NCBI GenBank assembly: GCA_036477795.1
Contig: JAZGDL010000322.1
Location: 1 to 8,664 of the forward strand
Length of the DNA: 8,664 nt
DNA from: JAZGDL01 sp036477795
Lineage (GTDB): Bacteria; Planctomycetota; Phycisphaerae; UBA1845
Reading direction: 5' to 3'
Within the stretch, counting starts at the first letter, position 1. Each line of letters begins with the position of its first letter. The position numbers were made by a program, and so were the translations under genes. This document shows, piece by piece, positions 5,307 through 8,664 of the stretch. The notes under the pieces are model-generated. The model was not told the origin of the DNA. It saw only the letters and a program-made list of their open reading frames with translations, and ran no database searches.

Positions 5307-6680
5307 TTACGCCGCAACGATTTTCCGGTCGCCGTGAGACCGGGCATCTTCGAGGGCACGTTGCACCTTGAGTTCGGGCTGGCTTGAGAGGTCGATGAGC
5401 TGCCCCGTCGCGTGGTCTGCAGAATCAAGCACATCGACCAGCGGACGGGTGTGGACACCCGGATTCGCCCGAATGACCTGAGCTTTGGCGCCGTCGTTGA
5501 GTTCCACGTAGCTGCCGATCGGAAACAGCGAGACCGAGTCGAGAAACGCGCGAACCAGCGTGGGGTTGTACTTGTTCCTGCTACCGTGATAGAGGATCGT
5601 TTTTACAGCCTCATAAGGTGATATGGCCTTTCTGTGCGGTCGGGGTCGGGTCATGGCCGCGAATGCGTCCGCGATCGCGACCACCTTAGCGAAGGGATGC
5701 AGGAACATGTCGGAGCGACGTTTCGGGTATCCGGTCCGGTCGCCCCGCTCGTGCGACTGATAGGCGATGAAGCGCGCCGTTTGCGGTGCTCCCTTGATCC
5801 GTTCCAACGCTTCCAGCGTATAGTATGGATGACGCTCCATCTCCCGGCGCTCGTCGGGTGTAAGCGGCCGGGGCGCCATGCGAATGTCTTCTGGAACGCG
5901 CAGCATTCCGACATCCTGCATCAGGGCCCCGTAGCCCACCTCCATAACCTGCTCTGCGTCCCAACCGAGTTGAGCCGCCATCGACATGCTCAACAGCGAC
6001 ACGTTCACACAATGGTCAAACAGATACTCGCGCTGTGGTTGCTGCATACTCACCACCAGCAGGAGCAGATCCTTATCGAGTTCCATCATCGTCAGGAACT
6101 TGTCGACAGTCTGGCGAATGACGTCACTGGAGGCCTTGTCCCCGGCACACGTCTTTTCGTAAATCCCGTTAACGAGAAGGCTGGCATCGGCATGTCTCTT
6201 GGCGCCCAGCTCCGCTTCCTCCCGCAGGGCGGCTACGGACAGTGTTGATCGCCGGACCATGTTCCCTGTTCGAGTCAGAACACCTTCGTTGAGATCGGCG
6301 GTGTTGAACTCGTCGACTTGTTTCGCAAGATCATCCTGCGCGCCTTCGTCTGTTCGCTGCGGACCCGGCGTTGAGAGATAGACCGTACTGATCCGCCGGC
6401 GGTTCAACAGCTCAAGGAAACGAGGCGTGATCACGCTCCCGCCCGCCAGCAGTAATACGTTGGACTCCCCATATAGGTCTTCAGGAATGGGCACCCCGAC
6501 ACGGAGTTGATCCGCGCTGTTCTCCCGAACCACAAACGTGCGTTCGGCTGGATTCGCGGATTCGCCGGACGCGTCGTCCAAACAGGTGTTTCTGCCGTCA
6601 CCGCCCTCGTTCATTGCGCTGCCCCCGGTTTCCGGCAAAGACCGTCCTGGTGCAATCTGCGCCTCAGGCTGCCGGATCAT
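5307..6680 (-). CDS. HD-GYP domain protein with a degenerate metal site
   Basis: A 457-residue soluble protein. Residues 1-45 are low-complexity; about 50-105 form a small N-terminal domain (VGVPIPEDLYGES to STVYLSTP); about 215-380 are the HD-GYP domain; about 385-440 are a C-terminal segment (FPIGSYVELNDGAKAQVIRANPG). HD-GYP enzymes normally hydrolyse cyclic di-GMP with two or three metal ions. Conserved here are H223, D256, H284, H310, the GYP (317-319) and D338. The H of the HD pair is Q255, the first H of the HH pair is S309, and the usual K after HDxG is M259, so catalysis is doubtful and a nucleotide-sensing or scaffold role is possible. The start is uncertain. ATG 6680 has AAAGGGG directly against it with no spacing, while ATG 6614 (residue 23) has GGGGG seven bases upstream and fits the promoter better. 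Confidence 0.88.
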   Translation of the reverse strand: MIRQPEAQIAPGRSLPETGGSAMNEGGDGRNTCLDDASGESANPAERTFVVRENSADQLRVGVPIPEDLYGESNVLLLAGGSVITPRFLELLNRRRISTVYLSTPGPQRTDEGAQDDLAKQVDEFNTADLNEGVLTRTGNMVRRSTLSVAALREEAELGAKRHADASLLVNGIYEKTCAGDKASSDVIRQTVDKFLTMMELDKDLLLLVVSMQQPQREYLFDHCVNVSLLSMSMAAQLGWDAEQVMEVGYGALMQDVGMLRVPEDIRMAPRPLTPDERREMERHPYYTLEALERIKGAPQTARFIAYQSHERGDRTGYPKRRSDMFLHPFAKVVAIADAFAAMTRPRPHRKAISPYEAVKTILYHGSRNKYNPTLVRAFLDSVSLFPIGSYVELNDGAKAQVIRANPGVHTRPLVDVLDSADHATGQLIDLSSQPELKVQRALEDARSHGDRKIVAA

Positions 6681-6695
6681 CCCCTTTCAGACTCG

Positions 6696-6724
6696 ACCAT
6701 ACGATTGCCTTGAAGCGCTGGCAA
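6696..6724 (-). promoter_or_regulatory. putative promoter of the HD-GYP gene
   Basis: On the minus strand TTGCCA (6724-6719, five of six) and TATGGT (6701-6696, four of six) are separated by 17 bases. Transcription would start near 6689. That is only about 9 bases before ATG 6680, but about 75 bases before ATG 6614. This is one reason to prefer the downstream start. Confidence 0.4.
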
Positions 6725-6804
6725 ATGGCGCGACCACCGACCAGTAATGTCCCCCTCGCTACCGACGTGGAAGCTTACGGCCGGATAAACTGAACGGGCG
6801 CAGT

Positions 6805-6862
6805 GAAAGGAAGGAACGAAGGGACAGGTTGAAAGGGTGAAGGTCGAGGGGCGAAGGTCGAA
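6805..6862 (+). repeat. short tandem repeat island E (purine module only)
   Basis: A degenerate run of GAAAGG, GGAACGAAGGGAC, GAAAGGGTGAAGG and GGGGCGAAGG units, resembling the GGGACGAA octamer module of islands A-D. It has no AAT-heptamers and no GCTCTTCAC tail. It lies upstream of the HD-GYP promoter, in the gap after the dockerin gene. The remaining bases up to the terminator (6863-6964) show nothing I can name. Confidence 0.6.
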
Positions 6863-6964
6863 CGTCGCGCCTCGGAACCTTTGTGTCTTTCCGGTAAGCG
6901 TGTATGAACCTGTTTGAGCGGCGTGGCATCGCTGCTTTGGGACCGAATTGAAGGAGCACCTATG

Positions 6965-6995
6965 AAAAACCCCCCACCGGCGTACCGGCGGGGGG
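6965..6995 (-). terminator. Rho-independent terminator of the dockerin-protein gene
   Basis: Read on the minus strand: GGGGGG (6995-6990), one mismatch, CCGG, loop TACG, CCGG, then CCCCCC-pairing bases down to 6970. This is followed immediately by TTTTT (6969-6965). The stem is eleven pairs including the mismatch position, very GC-rich, and begins about 37 bases after the stop codon at 7033. The form is textbook. Confidence 0.9.
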
Positions 6996-7032
6996 CCACA
7001 GTTTCATCTGATCGGAAAACCTCCCCAACCGC

Positions 7033-8208
7033 CTACGGCTGCGGGGGCAGGGTCTCGCCGGCCCACGACTTGGTCGCTAGCCCGGTGCCAAACACCAACT
7101 GACGCAATCCGGTCAGGTCCAGCGGGTTAGTCGACCCATTGCGGTTGATGTCGGTGAAATCGTTCTTGATGCCGAACTCCGGGTCGGCGATGTTGTTGAC
7201 GTACTGGCGGAACCGGGTCACGTCGAGCGGGTTGCATCTCCCGTCCTGGTTCACGTCGCATGGCAGGAACCCGATGTCGATCGAGCCGCTGAACGCCTCC
7301 GAGGTGCCCGCGCTTCGCCCGTTGAAGCCAACGGTGGTCCACTCCTGCACCGTGATGTGGTCGCTCAACCACAGGGTGACGGTCTTGCCCCCGTCGGCTG
7401 TAGTGGTGAACATTATCGCCGGAGGCGTACCAGCCGTATCAGAGATCGAGAAGGCGGCCGCACTGATCGGCGAACCGTTCTTGTTCTCCATCGCAGTGGT
7501 GAACTCGATGGTGATTTTGTCCAGGCCCTGGTTGAGATCCGCCCCGTTGTTGCTCTCGCGCCGATTGTCGATGTAGCCGTTCCAGGCCCGGTCGGAAAAG
7601 GAAACCCCAAACGCAGGGGCGGCGAAATCCGCGGCGACCGACTGACGCACCGTGACGGTCACCCCGATGAAGGCATCCGGGTTGTTGATGATGTCGATGA
7701 TCACGCCGCCCGTCCCGGCGATGACCACGTTACTCGCATTTTGCAAATAGCCGATCACCCAATCACCTTCCGCATCCGCGAACGCGTCAAATGTGACGGT
7801 GCCGAGATGAGCCAAGAAATCAACATCCTGCGGCGAGCCGCCGATGTCGACGATACCAAGCACCGACGGGGGACCGCAAACCGCTGCGCAGAGGCTGCAA
7901 GTATCCAGGAGGAAGTCGGCGCGCGTGTCATCGAAGACAAAACCCGAACATCCGAACGTTCCCGGGTTGCCGGCGGTGGGGTCGGTGACGGTCAACATTA
8001 TATCAGCCGCCACCACCTGTGGCGCCGTGGTCTCGGTAGCGTCCAACAAGATGTCGAGGGAGATCGAATTGCCGGCGTCCACCGACGGGTTCAACGGGTC
8101 CGTCAGGTCGATGGTCGGCCCCGGCAGGGCTTGCATGAACACGGTCTGACCCCAGCATGGCATGCACAACAGTCCGAAGACAAGAACACTTGCATAATAC
8201 CTTCTCAT
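7033..8208 (-). CDS. secreted protein with C-terminal dockerin repeat
   Basis: A 391-residue exported protein. Residues 1-20 are a Sec signal peptide (RRYY, then the hydrophobic run ASVLVFGLLCMPCW), probably cut before Q21. Residues about 45-185 are a beta-rich region (LDILLD, ADIMLTV, LGTVTFDAF) that resembles a cohesin-like or carbohydrate-binding fold, with a cysteine cluster at 87-111. Residues about 205-312 form a second beta domain starting RAWNGYIDNRRES. The C-terminus is a type I dockerin: D318, N320, D322, D329 in the first calcium loop and D353, N355, N357, D364 in the second, both with NPLD at the loop end. Dockerins bind cohesins, so the protein may dock on a surface or extracellular scaffold; no catalytic domain is seen. 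I chose ATG 8208 (AAGGAAGG four bases upstream); an ATG at 8289 would sit at the predicted transcription start. Confidence 0.85.
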   Translation of the reverse strand: MRRYYASVLVFGLLCMPCWGQTVFMQALPGPTIDLTDPLNPSVDAGNSISLDILLDATETTAPQVVAADIMLTVTDPTAGNPGTFGCSGFVFDDTRADFLLDTCSLCAAVCGPPSVLGIVDIGGSPQDVDFLAHLGTVTFDAFADAEGDWVIGYLQNASNVVIAGTGGVIIDIINNPDAFIGVTVTVRQSVAADFAAPAFGVSFSDRAWNGYIDNRRESNNGADLNQGLDKITIEFTTAMENKNGSPISAAAFSISDTAGTPPAIMFTTTADGGKTVTLWLSDHITVQEWTTVGFNGRSAGTSEAFSGSIDIGFLPCDVNQDGRCNPLDVTRFRQYVNNIADPEFGIKNDFTDINRNGSTNPLDLTGLRQLVFGTGLATKSWAGETLPPQP

Positions 8209-8295
8209 GATGCCTTCCTTTCGACGATTATCCTTTCTCCCCTGCGGAGGCACTCGGCCGCAACTTCCTACGCGCTCTCCGCCAAGCAACTACGC

Positions 8296-8325
8296 ATTAT
8301 AGCATAACGGCTGAGAACAAGGCAA
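8296..8325 (-). promoter_or_regulatory. sigma-70-type promoter of the dockerin-protein gene
   Basis: On the minus strand TTGCCT (8325-8320) and a perfect TATAAT (8301-8296) are separated by 18 bases. Transcription should start near 8289, giving a leader of about 80 bases before ATG 8208. Together with the terminator at 6965-6995 this defines a single-gene transcript. Confidence 0.65.
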
Positions 8326-8664
8326 CGGGCATCCTGTCAAAACTTGGAGTTTCAGCCGACAAGTGCAACTGCAAGAAAACAGCCACGAACCGACTATTCC
8401 GCCGTATCGATAGAGCGAGAGGCGAACACGGCTCCGCGACAAGGCCCTCAATTGAGAAATCCCTCATGGCCCCAAGACGACGGACCACAGAACAAGAAAA
8501 ACGCCGATGCATCAAAAGGCCGCGACGACTCTCACCACCAGGTCACACCCGAATCAGCACCATGTCCACTACCCCGACGCTGACTCACTTCACTACGGAT
8601 CGGGGCATTGGGCAATGCAGATCGTTCCCGCCCACTGCTCTTCGCCGCCGGCTAAGGTGGCTCC
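8326..8664. other. right-end region without a supported gene
   Basis: About 340 bases with no convincing complete gene on either strand. On the minus strand a frame is open from the edge to a TAG at 8593, encoding 23 residues ending in QWAGTICIAQCPDP. This could be the C-terminus of an upstream gene lying mostly outside the window, but it is too short to decide. I see no repeat island here, unlike the gaps to the left. Confidence 0.3.

Noticed and set aside
7357..8307. 316-residue plus-strand frame opposite the dockerin-protein gene
   Set aside because: It is antisense to a gene with signal peptide, dockerin, promoter and terminator. The translation looks like shadow coding, rich in R, D and G without motifs.
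8344..8583. 79-residue plus-strand frame at the right end
   Set aside because: It has no ribosome-binding site and a composition rich in R, P, Q and S with no motif; it probably occurs by chance.

Overview
The window looks like chromosomal DNA of a GC-rich planctomycete-type bacterium with the end of an integrated mobile element on its left side. This is inferred from protein style, not from a marker gene: a secreted protein ending in a dockerin, a bacterial GH3-family acyl-adenylase, an HD-GYP protein with a divergent metal site, and a tyrosine recombinase whose catalytic boxes are unusual in a way I associate with planctomycete integrases. All supported genes and the one tRNA are on the minus strand, so transcription runs right to left.

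Left part (about 1-2227), probable mobile element: the N-terminal part of a DUF932-type protein runs off the left edge (1-438). It is preceded by a hairpin-rich leader, then by a complete tyrosine recombinase (745-2133) with a near-consensus promoter just downstream of a tRNA. That tRNA (2228-2323) has a UCA anticodon and a long variable arm, so it is tRNA-Sec (selC). An integrase starting about 95 bases beyond the 3' end of selC is the classic layout of an element that uses selC as its attachment site. The far end of the element is outside the window.

Right part (about 2330-8664), probable host chromosome: an Hsp20 small heat-shock protein (2540-2980), a GH3-family protein (3173-4885), a degenerate HD-GYP protein (5307-6680) and a secreted dockerin-containing protein (7033-8208). 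The last has a strong promoter and a textbook intrinsic terminator. These genes are separated by more than 130 bases each and look like single-gene units, not one operon; I see no common pathway.

The most unusual feature is in the gaps. Five intergenic islands (A-E) are assembled from the same short modules: a GGGACGAA-like octamer array, AATCCCC and AATCGTC heptamer arrays, and a GCTCTTCACTCTTCA tail. They occur only to the right of selC, and two of them flank hsp20 in inverted orientation. A near-perfect long hairpin (5113-5146) sits between GH3 and HD-GYP.
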